From: Enterobacter chengduensis
Lineage (GTDB): Bacteria; Pseudomonadota; Gammaproteobacteria; Enterobacterales; Enterobacteriaceae
Direction: 5' to 3'
Length of the DNA stretch: 64,000 bases
Assembly (NCBI RefSeq): GCF_001984825.2
Contig: NZ_CP043318.1
Coordinates: 310,001 to 374,000, forward strand
Shown here: piece after piece, positions 27,782 through 38,659 of the stretch
How positions within the stretch are numbered: position 1 is the first letter of the stretch
Layout of the letters: each line of letters begins with the position of its first letter
The notes under the pieces: model-generated
What the model saw: only the letters and a program-made list of their open reading frames with translations
Databases searched by the model: none
Told to the model about the DNA's origin: nothing
Position numbers and translations under genes: made by a program

Positions 27782-28765
27782 TTAGGGAATCAGCAGGCTC
27801 GATCCCTGGGTCGCCCGACTCTCCAGCACCTCATGCGCGCGCTGCGCATCGGTCAGCGCGAATTTCTGCGCGTCGGCTACGTCCACCTTAATTACGCCGC
27901 TGGCGATCAGCGAAAACAGCTCGTTGCTGGCTTCCTCGAGTTCTTCCCGGCTGGTGATGTAACCCTGCAGGGAAGGGCGCGTCACGTAGAGCGAGCCTTT
28001 CTGGTTCAGAATGCCCAGGTTAACGCCCGTCACCGCGCCAGACGCGTTCCCGAAGCTCACCATCAGCCCGCGACGCTGCAGGCAGTCCAGCGACGCCTCC
28101 CAGGTATCTTTGCCCACCGAGTCATACACCACGCGCACTTTTTTGCCGCTGGTGATCTCCTTCAGCCGCTCAACGATGCTCTCTTCACGATAGTTAATCA
28201 CCTGCCAGGCACCCGCCTGCAGCGCGCGCTGCGCTTTTTGGGCGTTGCCCACGGTGCCGATCAGCTTCGCGCCCAGGGCTTTTGCCCACTGACAGGCGAT
28301 GAGCCCGACGCCTCCCGCCGCGGCATGAAACAGGAACTGCTCGTCGGGTTTAATTTCATAGGTTTTGCGCAGCAGGTAGTAAACCGTCAAACCCTTCAGA
28401 AACGACGCCGCCGCCTGTTCAAAGGAGATAGCGTTGGGCAGCAGGGCGGCTTTATCCGCCGGAACGTTGTGGACGGAGCTGTAAGCGCCCAGCGCAGATT
28501 GCGCATACACCACGCGGTCGCCCTCTTTAATATGCTTCACCGCGCTGCCCACTTTAATGACGACACCGGCCGCTTCGGTGCCCAGGCCGCTCGGCATTGA
28601 CGGAGGCGGGTAGAGACCGCCGCGAATGTAGGTGTCGATGTAGTTTATGCCGATGGCTTTGTTTTCAACCTGGATTTCGTTCTCGCCGGGCGCGGCAGGG
28701 GTAAACTCCACCGCTTTAAGTACCTCAGGGCCACCATGCTTGTGAAATTCAATACGTGTTGCCAT
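27782..28765 (-). CDS. qorA: QorA, NADPH:quinone oxidoreductase
   Basis: Medium-chain dehydrogenase/reductase family quinone reductase using NADPH. It has 327 residues, as in E. coli. The GroES-like N-terminal domain includes GTEAAGVVIKVGS and the Rossmann site is HAAAGGVGLIACQWAKALGAKLIGTVG. No zinc ligands are apparent, as usual for the quinone reductase branch. It diverges from dnaB. Confidence 0.96.
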   Translation of the reverse strand: MATRIEFHKHGGPEVLKAVEFTPAAPGENEIQVENKAIGINYIDTYIRGGLYPPPSMPSGLGTEAAGVVIKVGSAVKHIKEGDRVVYAQSALGAYSSVHNVPADKAALLPNAISFEQAAASFLKGLTVYYLLRKTYEIKPDEQFLFHAAAGGVGLIACQWAKALGAKLIGTVGNAQKAQRALQAGAWQVINYREESIVERLKEITSGKKVRVVYDSVGKDTWEASLDCLQRRGLMVSFGNASGAVTGVNLGILNQKGSLYVTRPSLQGYITSREELEEASNELFSLIASGVIKVDVADAQKFALTDAQRAHEVLESRATQGSSLLIP

Positions 28766-28873
28766 GATCTCTCCAGAAAGAAATTAGCTGGGGTGACATT
28801 AGGGTCGGGTGTCATATTTCAACTTGTATGATAAAGTTTCGACCCACTCTTTATCTCGGTAACTCCATTCACT

Positions 28874-30286
28874 ATGGCAGGAAACAAACCCTTCAACAAA
28901 CAGACTGAACCTCGCGAGCGTGATTTCCAGGTCGCAGGGTTAAAAGTCCCGCCGCACTCGATTGAAGCGGAACAGTCGGTGTTGGGCGGTTTAATGCTGG
29001 ATAACGAGCGCTGGGACGACGTCGCCGAGCGCGTCGTGGCGGAAGATTTCTACACCCGCCCGCACCGCCACATCTTTACCGAAATGGCGCGTCTGCAGGA
29101 GTCGGGCAGCCCGATCGATCTGATCACGCTGGCTGAATCGCTGGAACGTCTTGGGCAGCTCGACAGCTGCGGCGGGTTTGCCTATCTGGCAGAACTGTCA
29201 AAAAACACACCAAGTGCGGCAAACATCAGCGCTTACGCCGATATCGTGCGCGAACGTGCCGTTGTCCGCGAGATGATCTCGGTGGCGAACGAGATCGCCG
29301 AAGCCGGTTTTGATCCGCAGGGCCGCACCAGCGAAGACCTGCTCGACCTTGCCGAGTCCCGCGTCTTCAAAATCGCCGAAAGCCGCGCCAACAAAGACGA
29401 AGGCCCAAAAAACATCGCCGATGTCCTCGACGCCACCGTTGCCCGTATCGAACAGCTGTTCCAGCAGCCGCACGACGGCGTCACCGGCGTGAACACCGGC
29501 TATGACGATCTCAACAAGAAAACCGCTGGCCTGCAGCCGTCGGATTTGATTATCGTCGCCGCGCGTCCGTCGATGGGTAAAACGACATTTGCGATGAACC
29601 TCGTCGAAAATGCGGCGATGCTGCAGGATAAGCCGGTACTCATCTTCAGTCTTGAGATGCCCTCCGAGCAGATCATGATGCGTTCCCTGGCGTCGCTGTC
29701 GCGCGTGGACCAGACCCGCATCCGTACCGGCCAGCTCGACGATGAGGACTGGGCGCGTATCTCCGGCACCATGGGCATTCTGCTGGAAAAACGTAATATC
29801 TACATCGATGACTCCTCCGGCCTGACGCCGACGGAAGTCCGTTCCCGCGCGCGCCGTATCGCCCGCGAACACGGCGGCATCGGCCTTATCATGATCGACT
29901 ACCTTCAGCTGATGCGCGTCCCGTCGCTCTCCGACAACCGTACGCTGGAAATTGCAGAAATTTCCCGCTCGCTCAAGGCGTTAGCCAAAGAGCTGCACGT
30001 GCCGGTGGTGGCGCTGTCGCAGCTTAACCGCTCTCTGGAACAACGTGCCGACAAGCGCCCGGTCAACTCCGATCTGCGTGAATCCGGCTCCATCGAGCAG
30101 GATGCCGACTTAATCATGTTTATCTACCGTGATGAGGTTTATCACGAGAACAGCGACCTGAAAGGGATCGCCGAAATTATTATTGGTAAACAACGTAACG
30201 GCCCGATCGGGACGGTGCGTCTGACCTTTAACGGACAGTGGTCGCGTTTCGACAACTACGCCGGTCCTCAATATGATGATGAGTAA
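28874..30286 (+). CDS. dnaB: DnaB, replicative DNA helicase
   Basis: Hexameric helicase that unwinds DNA at the replication fork and interacts with DnaC, DnaG and the tau subunit. It has 470 residues: N-terminal collar domain (VPPHSIEAEQSVLGGLMLDNERWDD), linker, then the RecA-like motor with Walker A AARPSMGKTTFAMN, Walker B IGLIMIDYLQLM and the RDESGSIEQDADLIMF region. It lies 16 bases upstream of alr, as in K-12. Confidence 0.98.
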   Translation: MAGNKPFNKQTEPRERDFQVAGLKVPPHSIEAEQSVLGGLMLDNERWDDVAERVVAEDFYTRPHRHIFTEMARLQESGSPIDLITLAESLERLGQLDSCGGFAYLAELSKNTPSAANISAYADIVRERAVVREMISVANEIAEAGFDPQGRTSEDLLDLAESRVFKIAESRANKDEGPKNIADVLDATVARIEQLFQQPHDGVTGVNTGYDDLNKKTAGLQPSDLIIVAARPSMGKTTFAMNLVENAAMLQDKPVLIFSLEMPSEQIMMRSLASLSRVDQTRIRTGQLDDEDWARISGTMGILLEKRNIYIDDSSGLTPTEVRSRARRIAREHGGIGLIMIDYLQLMRVPSLSDNRTLEIAEISRSLKALAKELHVPVVALSQLNRSLEQRADKRPVNSDLRESGSIEQDADLIMFIYRDEVYHENSDLKGIAEIIIGKQRNGPIGTVRLTFNGQWSRFDNYAGPQYDDE

Positions 30287-30302
30287 TTTCTAAGGAATTC
30301 AA

Positions 30303-31382
30303 ATGCAAGCGGCAACTGTAGTCATTAACCGCCGCGCTCTGCGACACAACCTGCAACGTCTGCGTGAACTGGCGCCCGCCAGCAAGCTCGTTGCAGTCGT
30401 GAAAGCGAACGCTTACGGACACGGTCTTCTTGAGACCGCGCGAACGCTCCCCGATGCCGACGCCTTTGGCGTCGCCCGTCTTGAAGAAGCCCTCCGCCTG
30501 CGCGCGGGAGGGATTACCCAACCGATTCTGCTCCTCGAAGGCTTCTTCGAAGCCGGCGATCTGCCGACCATTGCCCAGCAGCATCTGCACACGGCGGTAC
30601 ACAACGAAGAACAGCTGGCCGCGCTTGAAACCGCCGAGCTGAGCGAGCCGGTGACGGTGTGGATGAAGCTCGACACGGGCATGCACCGTCTGGGCGTACG
30701 TCCGGAAAGCGCGGAAGCGTTTTATCAGCGTTTATGCCAGTGCAAAAACGTGCGCCAGCCGGTGAATATTGTCAGCCACTTCGCCCGTGCCGATGAGCCC
30801 GAGTGCGGCGCGACCGAGCGGCAGCTGGATATCTTTAATACCTTCTGCGAAGGCAAGCCGGGGATGCGCTCGATTGCGGCTTCCGGTGGGATCCTGCTGT
30901 GGCCGCAGTCGCATTTCGACTGGGCGCGGCCTGGCATCATTCTTTACGGCGTGTCGCCGCTGGAGAACAGGCTCTGGGGGCCGGACTTTGGCTTTAAGCC
31001 CGTCATGTCGCTGGTTTCAAAGCTGATTGCCGTGCGTGAGCACAAAGCGGGAGAGCCGGTGGGCTATGGCGGCACCTGGACCAGCGAGCGCGACACGCGT
31101 CTCGGCGTGGTGGCAATGGGCTACGGCGACGGTTATCCGCGTGCCGCACCGTCGGGTACGCCGGTTCTGGTCAACGGGCGCGAAGTGAAAATCGTCGGCC
31201 GCGTGGCGATGGATATGATTTGTGTGGATCTGGGTCCGGAAGCCCAGGATAAAGCGGGCGATGATGCGGTGCTGTGGGGTGAAGGACTGCCCGTTGAGCG
31301 CATTGCTGAAATCACGAAAGTGAGTGCTTACGAACTTATTACGCGCCTGACGTCTCGTGTCGCGATGAAATACATTGATTGA
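30303..31382 (+). CDS. alr: Alr, alanine racemase
   Basis: PLP enzyme interconverting L- and D-alanine for peptidoglycan. It has 359 residues; the PLP lysine is Lys34 in [11 protein letters not shown], and the second catalytic base Tyr is in [19 protein letters not shown]. The closely spaced upstream dnaB suggests shared transcription. A paralogue, dadX, would normally lie elsewhere in the genome. Confidence 0.97.
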   Translation: MQAATVVINRRALRHNLQRLRELAPASKLVAVVKANAYGHGLLETARTLPDADAFGVARLEEALRLRAGGITQPILLLEGFFEAGDLPTIAQQHLHTAVHNEEQLAALETAELSEPVTVWMKLDTGMHRLGVRPESAEAFYQRLCQCKNVRQPVNIVSHFARADEPECGATERQLDIFNTFCEGKPGMRSIAASGGILLWPQSHFDWARPGIILYGVSPLENRLWGPDFGFKPVMSLVSKLIAVREHKAGEPVGYGGTWTSERDTRLGVVAMGYGDGYPRAAPSGTPVLVNGREVKIVGRVAMDMICVDLGPEAQDKAGDDAVLWGEGLPVERIAEITKVSAYELITRLTSRVAMKYID

Positions 31383-31391
31383 ACCGCCAAT

Positions 31392-31416
31392 GGAGTGAGG
31401 TTATTAACCTCGCTCC
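31392..31416 (+). terminator. Hairpin after alr
   Basis: GGAGTGAGGTTA pairs with TTAACCTCGCTCC (one G-T mismatch position), followed by AACTTTATT. It probably terminates alr and separates it from tyrB. Confidence 0.65.
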
Positions 31417-31501
31417 AACTTTATTAACATTCTCTCGACCTTCTTCCGCTTCCGGTTTATTGTTGAAATCCCTGCCTCATCGAATTCCGGAGAACCATCG
31501 C

Positions 31502-32695
31502 GTGTTTCAGAAAGTTGACGCCTATGCCGGCGACCCTATCCTCTCCTTAATGGAGCGTTTCAAAGAAGATCCTCGCAGCGACAAAGTGAATCTCAGCATC
31601 GGTCTGTATTACAACGAGGAGGGCATCATTCCTCAATTAAACGCCGTTGCTGAAGCCGAAGCGCGTCTGAATGCGGCTCCACACGGTGCTTCTCTTTATC
31701 TGCCGATGGAAGGGCTGAACGCCTATCGCAACACCATTGCGCCGCTGCTGTTCGGCGCCGATCACCCGGTGCTCGCGCAAAAACGCGTGGCGACCATCCA
31801 GACGCTGGGCGGCTCGGGTGCGCTGAAGGTGGGGGCGGACTTCCTGAAAAAATACTTCCCGGATTCAGGCGTGTGGGTCAGCGATCCGACGTGGGAAAAC
31901 CACGTTGCGATCTTCGAGGGCGCAGGCTTTAAGGTCGGGACCTATCCGTGGTTCGACAGCGAAACTAACGGCGTGCGCGTTGAGGCGCTGCTGGAAAAAC
32001 TGCACACCCTGCCGGAGCGCAGCATTGTGCTGTTGCATCCGTGCTGCCATAACCCGACCGGGGCGGATCTCACCCACGATCAGTGGGATGCGGTGATAGA
32101 GGTGCTTAAGGCCCGCAACCTGATCCCGTTCCTCGACATCGCCTATCAGGGCTTTGGCGCGGGTATGGAAGACGATGCTTATGCCATCCGCGCGGTGGCC
32201 AGCGCCGGGCTGCCTGCTCTGGTGAGTAACTCCTTCTCTAAAATTTTCTCCCTCTACGGCGAGCGCGTTGGCGGTCTGTCCGTGGTGTGTGAAGACACAG
32301 AAGCGGCAAGCCGCGTGCTGGGCCAGCTGAAGGCGACGGTGCGCCGTATTTACTCCAGCCCGCCAAACTTTGGTGCGCAGGTGGTGGCGACGGTTCTCGG
32401 TGACGAAAAGCTGAAAGCCAACTGGCTCGCCGAGGTGGAATCCATGCGCAAGCGGATTCTGTCGATGCGTCAGGAGCTGGTTAACGTGCTGAAAGAGGCC
32501 GTGCCTGGGCATAACTTCGACTATCTGCTCAAGCAGCGCGGGATGTTCAGCTATACCGGACTGAGCGCGGCGCAGGTCGATCGCCTGCGCGAAGAGTTCG
32601 GCGTCTACCTGATCGCCAGCGGCCGTATGTGCGTGGCGGGCCTGAATGCCAGCAACGTTCACCGCGTAGCGCAGGCGTTTGCCGCAGTGATGTAA
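31502..32695 (+). CDS. tyrB: TyrB, aromatic amino acid aminotransferase
   Basis: Last step of tyrosine and phenylalanine synthesis, also active in leucine synthesis. It has 397 residues; the PLP lysine is Lys247 in [34 protein letters not shown] and the C-terminal [12 protein letters not shown] are class I aminotransferase hallmarks. The start is GTG at 31502 with GGAGA 8 bases upstream; the open frame before it has no ribosome site. Confidence 0.96.
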   Translation: MFQKVDAYAGDPILSLMERFKEDPRSDKVNLSIGLYYNEEGIIPQLNAVAEAEARLNAAPHGASLYLPMEGLNAYRNTIAPLLFGADHPVLAQKRVATIQTLGGSGALKVGADFLKKYFPDSGVWVSDPTWENHVAIFEGAGFKVGTYPWFDSETNGVRVEALLEKLHTLPERSIVLLHPCCHNPTGADLTHDQWDAVIEVLKARNLIPFLDIAYQGFGAGMEDDAYAIRAVASAGLPALVSNSFSKIFSLYGERVGGLSVVCEDTEAASRVLGQLKATVRRIYSSPPNFGAQVVATVLGDEKLKANWLAEVESMRKRILSMRQELVNVLKEAVPGHNFDYLLKQRGMFSYTGLSAAQVDRLREEFGVYLIASGRMCVAGLNASNVHRVAQAFAAVM

Positions 32696-32710
32696 GTATT
32701 CACTACTCTT

Positions 32711-32748
32711 TTCTCCCTCTCCCTGTGGGAGAGGGTTGGGGTGAGGGC
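32711..32748 (+). repeat. REP-like palindrome, CTCTCCC family
   Basis: CTCTCCCTGTGGGAGAG with the tail GGTTGGGGTGAGGGC, between tyrB and aphA. The K-12 gene yjbS is not seen here. Confidence 0.85.
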
Positions 32749-32917
32749 ATCAGGCCGCACATAAACGTTTCCCGGCACTTTGTGATCGCCTTCTTTTTTA
32801 TTCCGCTCCATAAGCAAAAACTCCTTCCCTTCACCTCCCGCTGGGGTTATGGTCGGATAGTTTTTTGACCATTCGCTCAAAATAAAACGATAACAAGCTG
32901 AATATTCAGGGGAAAAT

Positions 32918-33631
32918 ATGCGCAAGATCACACTGGCGCTCAGCGCCGCCTGCTTATTGTTCTCACTTAATAGCGCCGTCGTCGCCCGTGCTTCGGCCCC
33001 GACGCCGCTTTACACCGGCACCACCGCCGCCATGCTTGCCGAGCAGGCGCCCATTCACTGGGTTTCCGTGGCCCAAATCGAAAACAGCCTGATGGGCCGT
33101 GCGCCAATGGCCGTGGGCTTTGACATTGACGATACCGTGCTGTTCTCCAGCCCCGGCTTCTGGCGCGGTAAGAAAACGTATTCACCGGACAGCGAAGCGT
33201 ATCTGAAGAACCCGGAGTTTTGGGAAAAAATGAATAACGGCTGGGACGAGTACAGCATCCCGAAAGAGGTTGCCCGCGCGCTGATTGCCATGCACGTGAA
33301 GCGCGGTGACAGCATTTATTTTGTGACCGGCCGCAGTCAGACCAAAACAGAAACCGTCTCTAAAACCCTGCAGGATGATTTCCAGATCCCGGCTGCCAGC
33401 ATGAACCCGGTCATTTTTGCCGGCGACAAAGAGGGGCAAAACACCAAAACCCAGTGGCTGGAGAAGAAAAATATCAAAGTATTCTACGGCGATTCGGATA
33501 ACGACATTACCGCCGCGCAGGACGTGGGAGCCAGAGGTATCAGGGTGTTACGCGCCTCTAACTCAACCTATCGACCGCTGCCGATGGCCGGAAAGTTTGG
33601 CGAAGAGGTGATCGTCAACTCCGAGTACTGA
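32918..33631 (+). CDS. aphA: AphA, class B periplasmic acid phosphatase
   Basis: Non-specific periplasmic phosphatase/phosphotransferase of the DDDD superfamily, Mg-dependent. It has 237 residues; a signal peptide to about residue 25 is followed by the catalytic [11 protein letters not shown] with Asp69 (nucleophile) and Asp71, then [11 protein letters not shown] and [13 protein letters not shown]. The ATG follows AGGGGAAAAT. Its usual downstream neighbours yjbQ and yjbR are both broken here. Confidence 0.97.
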   Translation: MRKITLALSAACLLFSLNSAVVARASAPTPLYTGTTAAMLAEQAPIHWVSVAQIENSLMGRAPMAVGFDIDDTVLFSSPGFWRGKKTYSPDSEAYLKNPEFWEKMNNGWDEYSIPKEVARALIAMHVKRGDSIYFVTGRSQTKTETVSKTLQDDFQIPAASMNPVIFAGDKEGQNTKTQWLEKKNIKVFYGDSDNDITAAQDVGARGIRVLRASNSTYRPLPMAGKFGEEVIVNSEY

Positions 33632-33643
33632 GTCCCTGGCAGC

Positions 33644-33792
33644 GTGTTTGACTCTTTTTTAATCAAATCTCGCTGCCGCGGGTTTTACCTTTCGTCTTCT
33701 TGCTGCACACTTAGAAAGATTCGTCTTTCATCATGGAGCATCGCATTCACGGTGGTTCGCGTAAAATTATCGCCACGCTACAAGGGGAATAA
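33644..33792 (+). pseudogene. yjbQ: yjbQ remnant with the middle deleted
   Basis: The last 18 codons before TAA 33790-33792 translate as EHRIHGGSRKIIATLQGE, the C-terminal end of YjbQ (UPF0047 family, about 138 residues). Only about 50 codons separate them from the left edge, where IKSRCRGFYL (about 33662-33691) recalls the YjbQ N-terminal AKSRGFHL. The two ends are in different frames, so roughly 90 codons, including the family core around TSASLTLNE, are gone. The N-terminal assignment is weaker than the C-terminal one. Confidence 0.72.
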
Positions 33793-33794
33793 AG

Positions 33795-34149
33795 ATGACA
33801 ATTTCGGAGATACTTCAGTACTGCATGAGCAAGCCCGGCGCGGAGCAGAGCGTTCACAGCGACTGGAAAGCCACGCAGGTTAAGGTGGGTGATGTGCTGT
33901 TTGCGATGGTGAAAGAGGTGGACGGCCGTCCTGCGGACGTCGCTGAAAACCAGCCCTGAACTGGCGGATTTGCTACGCCAGCAGCATGATGACGTGAGGC
34001 CGAGCAAGCATCTCAATAAGGCGCACTGGAGCACCGTCTATCTGGATGGAACGATTCCAGGCTCTCAAATTTACTACCTGGTGGACGCGTCCTATCAGCA
34101 GGCGGTTGAGCTGCTGCCGGAATCCACCCGACAGCAGCTCTCCGTGTGA
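33795..34149 (+). pseudogene. yjbR: yjbR with a frameshift
   Basis: YjbR (MmcQ/YjbR DNA-binding-like fold, about 118 residues) starts at ATG 33795 after AGGGGAA. It reads MTISEILQYCMSKPGAEQSVHSDW normally up to EVDGRPA, then runs into TGA at 33957. In the next frame the family sequence continues as LKTSPELADLLRQQHDDVRPSKHLNKAHW and ends at 34147-34149. One extra base around 33931-33942 (GCGGACGTCGCT) explains the shift. Either a true pseudogene or a sequencing error. Confidence 0.82.
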
Positions 34150-34152
34150 CAA

Positions 34153-36975
34153 TTACAGCAACGGCTTAAGGAAGCGCGCGGTGTGCGAGGCTTCGCACTC
34201 TGCAACCGTCTCTGGCGTACCGGAGACGAGAATTTCACCGCCGCCGCTGCCGCCTTCCGGGCCGAGATCGACAATCCAGTCCGCGGTTTTAATCACGTCC
34301 AGGTTATGTTCGATGACCACGATCGTGTTGCCCTGATCGCGCAGCTGATGCAGCACGTCGAGCAGCTGCTGGATATCGGCAAAGTGCAGGCCGGTGGTCG
34401 GCTCGTCCAGAATGTAGAGCGTCTGGCCGGTGCCGCGTTTTGACAGCTCGCGCGCCAGCTTCACGCGCTGGGCTTCACCGCCGGACAGCGTGGTTGCCGA
34501 CTGCCCCAGACGAATGTAGGTCAGGCCGACGTCCATCAGCGTCTGCAGCTTACGCGCCAGCGCAGGGACGGCGTCAAAGAACTCGCGCGCCTCTTCGATG
34601 GTCATGTCCAGCACTTCGTGGATGGTCTTACCCTTGTACTTAATCTCCAGCGTTTCGCGGTTATAGCGTTTGCCTTTGCACTGGTCGCACGGCACGTAGA
34701 TATCCGGCAGGAAGTGCATCTCAACCTTGATCACGCCGTCGCCCTGACACGCTTCGCAGCGGCCTCCGCGCACGTTAAAGCTGAAGCGTCCCGGCGTATA
34801 CCCGCGAGAGCGCGCTTCCGGCACGCCGGCAAACAGTTCACGTACGGGCGTGAAGACGCCGGTATAGGTCGCCGGGTTAGAGCGCGGGGTTCGGCCAATC
34901 GGGCTCTGGTCAATGTCGATAACCTTATCGAAATGCTCCAGCCCCTGGATGTCGCGGTACGGCGCAGGCTCGGCCAGCGTCGCGCCGTTCAGCGCCGTCT
35001 GCGCAATCGGGAACAGGGTATCGTTGATCAGTGTCGATTTACCGGAACCGGACACGCCGGTGATACAGGTAAACAGGCCAACCGGCAGCGTCAGGGTGAC
35101 GTCTTTCAGGTTGTTGCCGCGCGCGCCGGTCAGCTTCAGCACTTTTTCCGGGTCGGCCTCCACCCGCTGTTTCGGGACTTCAATCTTGCGCTTGCCGCTC
35201 ATGTACTGGCCGGTCAGCGACTCGGGCACCGCCATAATGTCTTTCAGCGTCCCTTCCGCGACCACCTGACCGCCGTGGACGCCTGCGCCCGGGCCGATGT
35301 CGATGACGTGGTCAGCCGCGCGGATCGCATCTTCGTCGTGCTCGACCACGATCACCGTGTTGCCGAGGTTGCGCAGGTGAACCAGCGTGCCGAGCAGACG
35401 CTCGTTGTCGCGCTGGTGCAGGCCGATGGACGGCTCATCCAGCACGTACATGACGCCGACCAGGCCCGCACCAATCTGGCTGGCCAGGCGGATACGCTGG
35501 GCTTCACCGCCGGAGAGCGTTTCTGCCGAGCGGGAAAGCGTCAGGTAGTTCAGGCCGACGTTCACCAGGAACTTCAGGCGATCGCCAATCTCCTTCAGCA
35601 CTTTTTCGGCAATTTTCGCGCGCTGGCCGGAGAGCTTCAGGTTGTTGAAGAAGTCCATCGCGTGGCCGATGCTCATGTCCGAGATGGTCGGCAGCGCCGT
35701 GTTTTCCACAAACACGTGGCGCGCTTCGCGACGCAGGCGCGTGCCCTCGCAGGTGGCGCAGGAGCGGTTGCTGATGAACTTCGCCAGCTCCTCGCGCACC
35801 GCGCTGGACTCGGTCTCTTTGTAGCGGCGCTCCATGTTGTGCAGCACCCCTTCGAACGGGTGGCGACGCACGGAGGTATCGCCGCGATCGTTCATGTATT
35901 TGAACTCGATGTTCTCTTTACCGGAACCGAACAGGATCACTTTGTGCACGTTCGCACTCAGGCTCGCCCACGGCGCTTCAACGTCGAACTTGTAGTGCTC
36001 TGCCAGCGACTTAAGCATCTGGAAGTAATAGAAGTTACGCTTGTCCCAGCCGCGAATGGCCCCGCCCGCCAGCGACAGCTCCGGGTTCTGGATCACACGG
36101 TCCGGGTCGAAATACTGCTGCACGCCCAGGCCGTCACACGTCGGGCACGCGCCCGCCGGGTTGTTAAAGGAGAACAGGCGCGGTTCCAGCTCGCGCATGC
36201 TGTAGCCGCAAATCGGGCAGGCAAAGTTGGCGGAGAAGAGCAGCTCTTCCGCTTTCGGGTCGTCCATGTCGGAGACCACGGCCGTGCCGCCGGAGAGTTC
36301 CAGCGCCGTTTCGAACGATTCCGCCAGGCGCGTGGCGAGATCGTCGCGCACCTTGAAGCGGTCAATCACGACTTCAATGGTGTGCTTCTTCTGCAGTTCC
36401 AGCTTGGGCGGATCCGACAGGTCGCACACTTCGCCGTCGATACGGGCGCGGATATAGCCCTGGCTTGCCAGGTTTTCCAGCGTTTTGGTGTGTTCGCCCT
36501 TACGCTCTTTAATGATCGGCGCCAGCAGCATCAGGCGTTTGCCTTCCGGCTGCGACAGCACGTTATCCACCATCTGGCTCACGGTCTGTGCCGCCAGCGG
36601 GACGTCGTGGTCCGGGCAGCGCGGTTCGCCAACGCGTGCATACAGCAGACGCAGGTAGTCATGGATTTCGGTAATGGTACCGACCGTTGAACGCGGGTTA
36701 TGCGAGGTGGACTTCTGCTCAATAGAAATAGCAGGCGACAACCCTTCGATATGGTCGACATCCGGTTTTTCCATCAGCGACAGGAACTGACGCGCGTACG
36801 CAGAGAGCGACTCAACGTAACGACGCTGTCCTTCGGCATACAAGGTGTCGAAAGCCAGTGAGGATTTGCCAGACCCCGAAAGCCCGGTCACGACAATGAG
36901 CTTGTCGCGAGGGATTATGAGGTTGATATTCTTGAGATTGTGGGTGCGGGCGCCCCGAACTTCGATCTTATCCAT
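34153..36975 (-). CDS. uvrA: UvrA, excinuclease ABC subunit A
   Basis: DNA-damage recognition ATPase of nucleotide excision repair; forms UvrA2B and loads UvrB. It has 940 residues, the E. coli length, with two ABC modules: Walker [21 protein letters not shown] (N-terminal) and [15 protein letters not shown] (C-terminal), two LSGGEAQR signatures, and zinc modules with CPICG...CPTC and CEACQGDG...CDQC. It diverges from ssb with a LexA box between them. Confidence 0.98.
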   Translation of the reverse strand: MDKIEVRGARTHNLKNINLIIPRDKLIVVTGLSGSGKSSLAFDTLYAEGQRRYVESLSAYARQFLSLMEKPDVDHIEGLSPAISIEQKSTSHNPRSTVGTITEIHDYLRLLYARVGEPRCPDHDVPLAAQTVSQMVDNVLSQPEGKRLMLLAPIIKERKGEHTKTLENLASQGYIRARIDGEVCDLSDPPKLELQKKHTIEVVIDRFKVRDDLATRLAESFETALELSGGTAVVSDMDDPKAEELLFSANFACPICGYSMRELEPRLFSFNNPAGACPTCDGLGVQQYFDPDRVIQNPELSLAGGAIRGWDKRNFYYFQMLKSLAEHYKFDVEAPWASLSANVHKVILFGSGKENIEFKYMNDRGDTSVRRHPFEGVLHNMERRYKETESSAVREELAKFISNRSCATCEGTRLRREARHVFVENTALPTISDMSIGHAMDFFNNLKLSGQRAKIAEKVLKEIGDRLKFLVNVGLNYLTLSRSAETLSGGEAQRIRLASQIGAGLVGVMYVLDEPSIGLHQRDNERLLGTLVHLRNLGNTVIVVEHDEDAIRAADHVIDIGPGAGVHGGQVVAEGTLKDIMAVPESLTGQYMSGKRKIEVPKQRVEADPEKVLKLTGARGNNLKDVTLTLPVGLFTCITGVSGSGKSTLINDTLFPIAQTALNGATLAEPAPYRDIQGLEHFDKVIDIDQSPIGRTPRSNPATYTGVFTPVRELFAGVPEARSRGYTPGRFSFNVRGGRCEACQGDGVIKVEMHFLPDIYVPCDQCKGKRYNRETLEIKYKGKTIHEVLDMTIEEAREFFDAVPALARKLQTLMDVGLTYIRLGQSATTLSGGEAQRVKLARELSKRGTGQTLYILDEPTTGLHFADIQQLLDVLHQLRDQGNTIVVIEHNLDVIKTADWIVDLGPEGGSGGGEILVSGTPETVAECEASHTARFLKPLL

Positions 36976-37062
36976 TCACCTTTCCCGGTTGGAACACGGA
37001 TTGCCTGGTTTGTTTGAAGGACAAACGGCTGTCAGAAACGGCTAATTATGACACAATTTGAC

Positions 37063-37078
37063 CTGTTTGAATATACAG
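37063..37078 (-). promoter_or_regulatory. LexA box between uvrA and ssb
   Basis: CTGTTTGAATATACAG is a 16-bp SOS box with CTG-N10-CAG, 87 bases from the uvrA start, in the position of the shared uvrA/ssb operator of E. coli. Confidence 0.88.
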
Positions 37079-37225
37079 TATTGGAATGCATTTTCTGATT
37101 CGCTGTGTAACAATGTCGAGTTGCGGGAGAACTCTGGAACGTGCTACGCAACTATCAAAGTGCAGCATGGAAATGGTACACTCGCGCGTTTACACTATTA
37201 AGAAACGTATTCAGGAGACACGAAC

Positions 37226-37756
37226 ATGGCCAGCAGAGGCGTAAACAAGGTGATTCTCGTCGGTAATCTGGGCCAGGACCCGGAAGTACGCTACATGCCG
37301 AGTGGTGGCGCAGTTGCCAACATTACGCTGGCTACTTCCGAATCCTGGCGTGATAAAGCGACCGGTGAGATGAAAGAGCAGACCGAATGGCACCGCGTTG
37401 TGCTGTTTGGCAAGCTGGCCGAAGTGGCCGGTGAGTATCTGCGTAAAGGTTCTCAGGTCTATATCGAAGGCCAGCTGCGTACCCGCAAATGGACCGATCA
37501 GTCCGGCGCTGAGAAGTACACCACTGAAGTGGTGGTGAACGTGGGCGGCACCATGCAGATGCTGGGCGGCCGTCAGGGCGGTGGCGCACCGGCAGGTGGT
37601 GGTCAGAACCAGCAGCAGGGCGGTTGGGGTCAGCCTCAGCAGCCGCAGGGCGGCAACCAGTTCAGCGGCGGCGCGCAGTCTCGTCCGCAGCAGCAGTCTG
37701 CTCCGGCACCGTCTAACGAACCGCCAATGGATTTCGACGACGACATTCCGTTCTGA
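37226..37756 (+). CDS. ssb: Ssb, single-stranded DNA-binding protein
   Basis: Tetrameric ssDNA-binding protein of replication and repair. It has 176 residues: an OB fold to about residue 112 ([40 protein letters not shown]), a Gly/Gln/Pro-rich disordered linker, and the acidic C-terminal tip DFDDDIPF that recruits partner proteins. A terminator follows 18 bases downstream. Confidence 0.98.
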   Translation: MASRGVNKVILVGNLGQDPEVRYMPSGGAVANITLATSESWRDKATGEMKEQTEWHRVVLFGKLAEVAGEYLRKGSQVYIEGQLRTRKWTDQSGAEKYTTEVVVNVGGTMQMLGGRQGGGAPAGGGQNQQQGGWGQPQQPQGGNQFSGGAQSRPQQQSAPAPSNEPPMDFDDDIPF

Positions 37757-37774
37757 TTTCCGCGTGCTTGAAAC

Positions 37775-37806
37775 AAAAAACCCAGACTCTCGTCTGGGTT
37801 TTTTTA
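37775..37806 (+). terminator. Terminator between ssb and yjcB
   Basis: CCCAGAC-TCTC-GTCTGGG with A-tract upstream and T-tract downstream, serving the convergent ssb and yjcB. Confidence 0.92.
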
Positions 37807-37818
37807 TTCCATCAGGGA

Positions 37819-38100
37819 TCAGGTAATCACCATCGGCCAGTCTGGTGGCGTGTGGCTCATCGCCTCAACCATCACCACTTTAATATTTTCCCAGACGGCA
37901 GCGATATCCACCAGGGTGATCCCAAGCAGACCCGTTGCAAACCAGCAGGCAGCCCCCAGACCCAGCAGGGTGCTGATCACCGCAAGACCGGCATAGTCAG
38001 ATTTACGAAACTGAATGTTCAGCGTGCTGGCTAAAAACATCAGTACCGCACTCAACAAAGGCCAGCGCAGGAGAACCATGCTGGTAGTAATGGCTGCCAT
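37819..38100 (-). CDS. yjcB: YjcB, small inner-membrane protein
   Basis: 93-residue protein, the E. coli length, with two hydrophobic segments (LLSAVLMFLASTLNI; AGLAVISTLLGLGAACWFATGLLGI) and a conserved tail TPPDWPMVIT. Function unknown. It is convergent with ssb. Confidence 0.9.
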   Translation of the reverse strand: MAAITTSMVLLRWPLLSAVLMFLASTLNIQFRKSDYAGLAVISTLLGLGAACWFATGLLGITLVDIAAVWENIKVVMVEAMSHTPPDWPMVIT

Positions 38101-38659
38101 AAATCCATCCTCTACAAAACAGACGACCTGAATGAAACGGTGTTTCTCGTTACAGATTATGTGTGAACTATATCACATTTGTTGATTTATTCGCCAGTGT
38201 CTGAGCAATCAAAAAAGAGGATTTTATTCCTCAGGAAAGAAGATTGCGCAGGCGGACCCTGCCTTCAACGCGTGAGGTGACGGATCGACAACGTGCCGTA
38301 AACGCCCATCGGGCAAGTGGCGATAACTCAAATTCGGTTTTTATTAGAAGGGTATTATTCGCAGCCGAACCTGAGAATATTGCGGTAAAGACTGATTATT
38401 TATAAATCAACAATGGTCTGTTGTGTTATCTTCGCGCCAGCCCTGGTGGGTTGGATAATTATTTCCCTTAATTGAAACGGAACGAATACTCACAGTTTAA
38501 CTTACGGGAAAATATTATCGTCATAACGAAATTTAAGAATTTTAATACTAAAAGTCAGTTGCTAACTTCGCATGATTCATGCAACGTAATCACCTGTTTA
38601 ACAAAGCATCCGGCCTTCATTACTACAGGCGTACAACATGCAGGGATATAGGGCGGGAA
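38101..38659. other. Long intergenic region between yjcB and pdeC
   Basis: About 560 bases of comparatively A+T-rich DNA between divergent yjcB and pdeC. I see no coding frame with a family match, no clear REP unit and no palindrome that I can assign. It presumably holds both promoters and a long pdeC leader. Confidence 0.5.

Noticed and set aside
33644..33883. 79-codon open frame starting GTG between aphA and uvrA as a novel small gene.
   Set aside because: Its first half is remnant yjbQ sequence and its second half reads yjbR out of frame.
34618..36690. A 690-codon plus-strand open frame opposite uvrA.
   Set aside because: Composition (Arg, Val, Ala, Gln, His repeats) is typical of the complement of a G+C-rich gene; uvrA on the other strand is full length and conserved.
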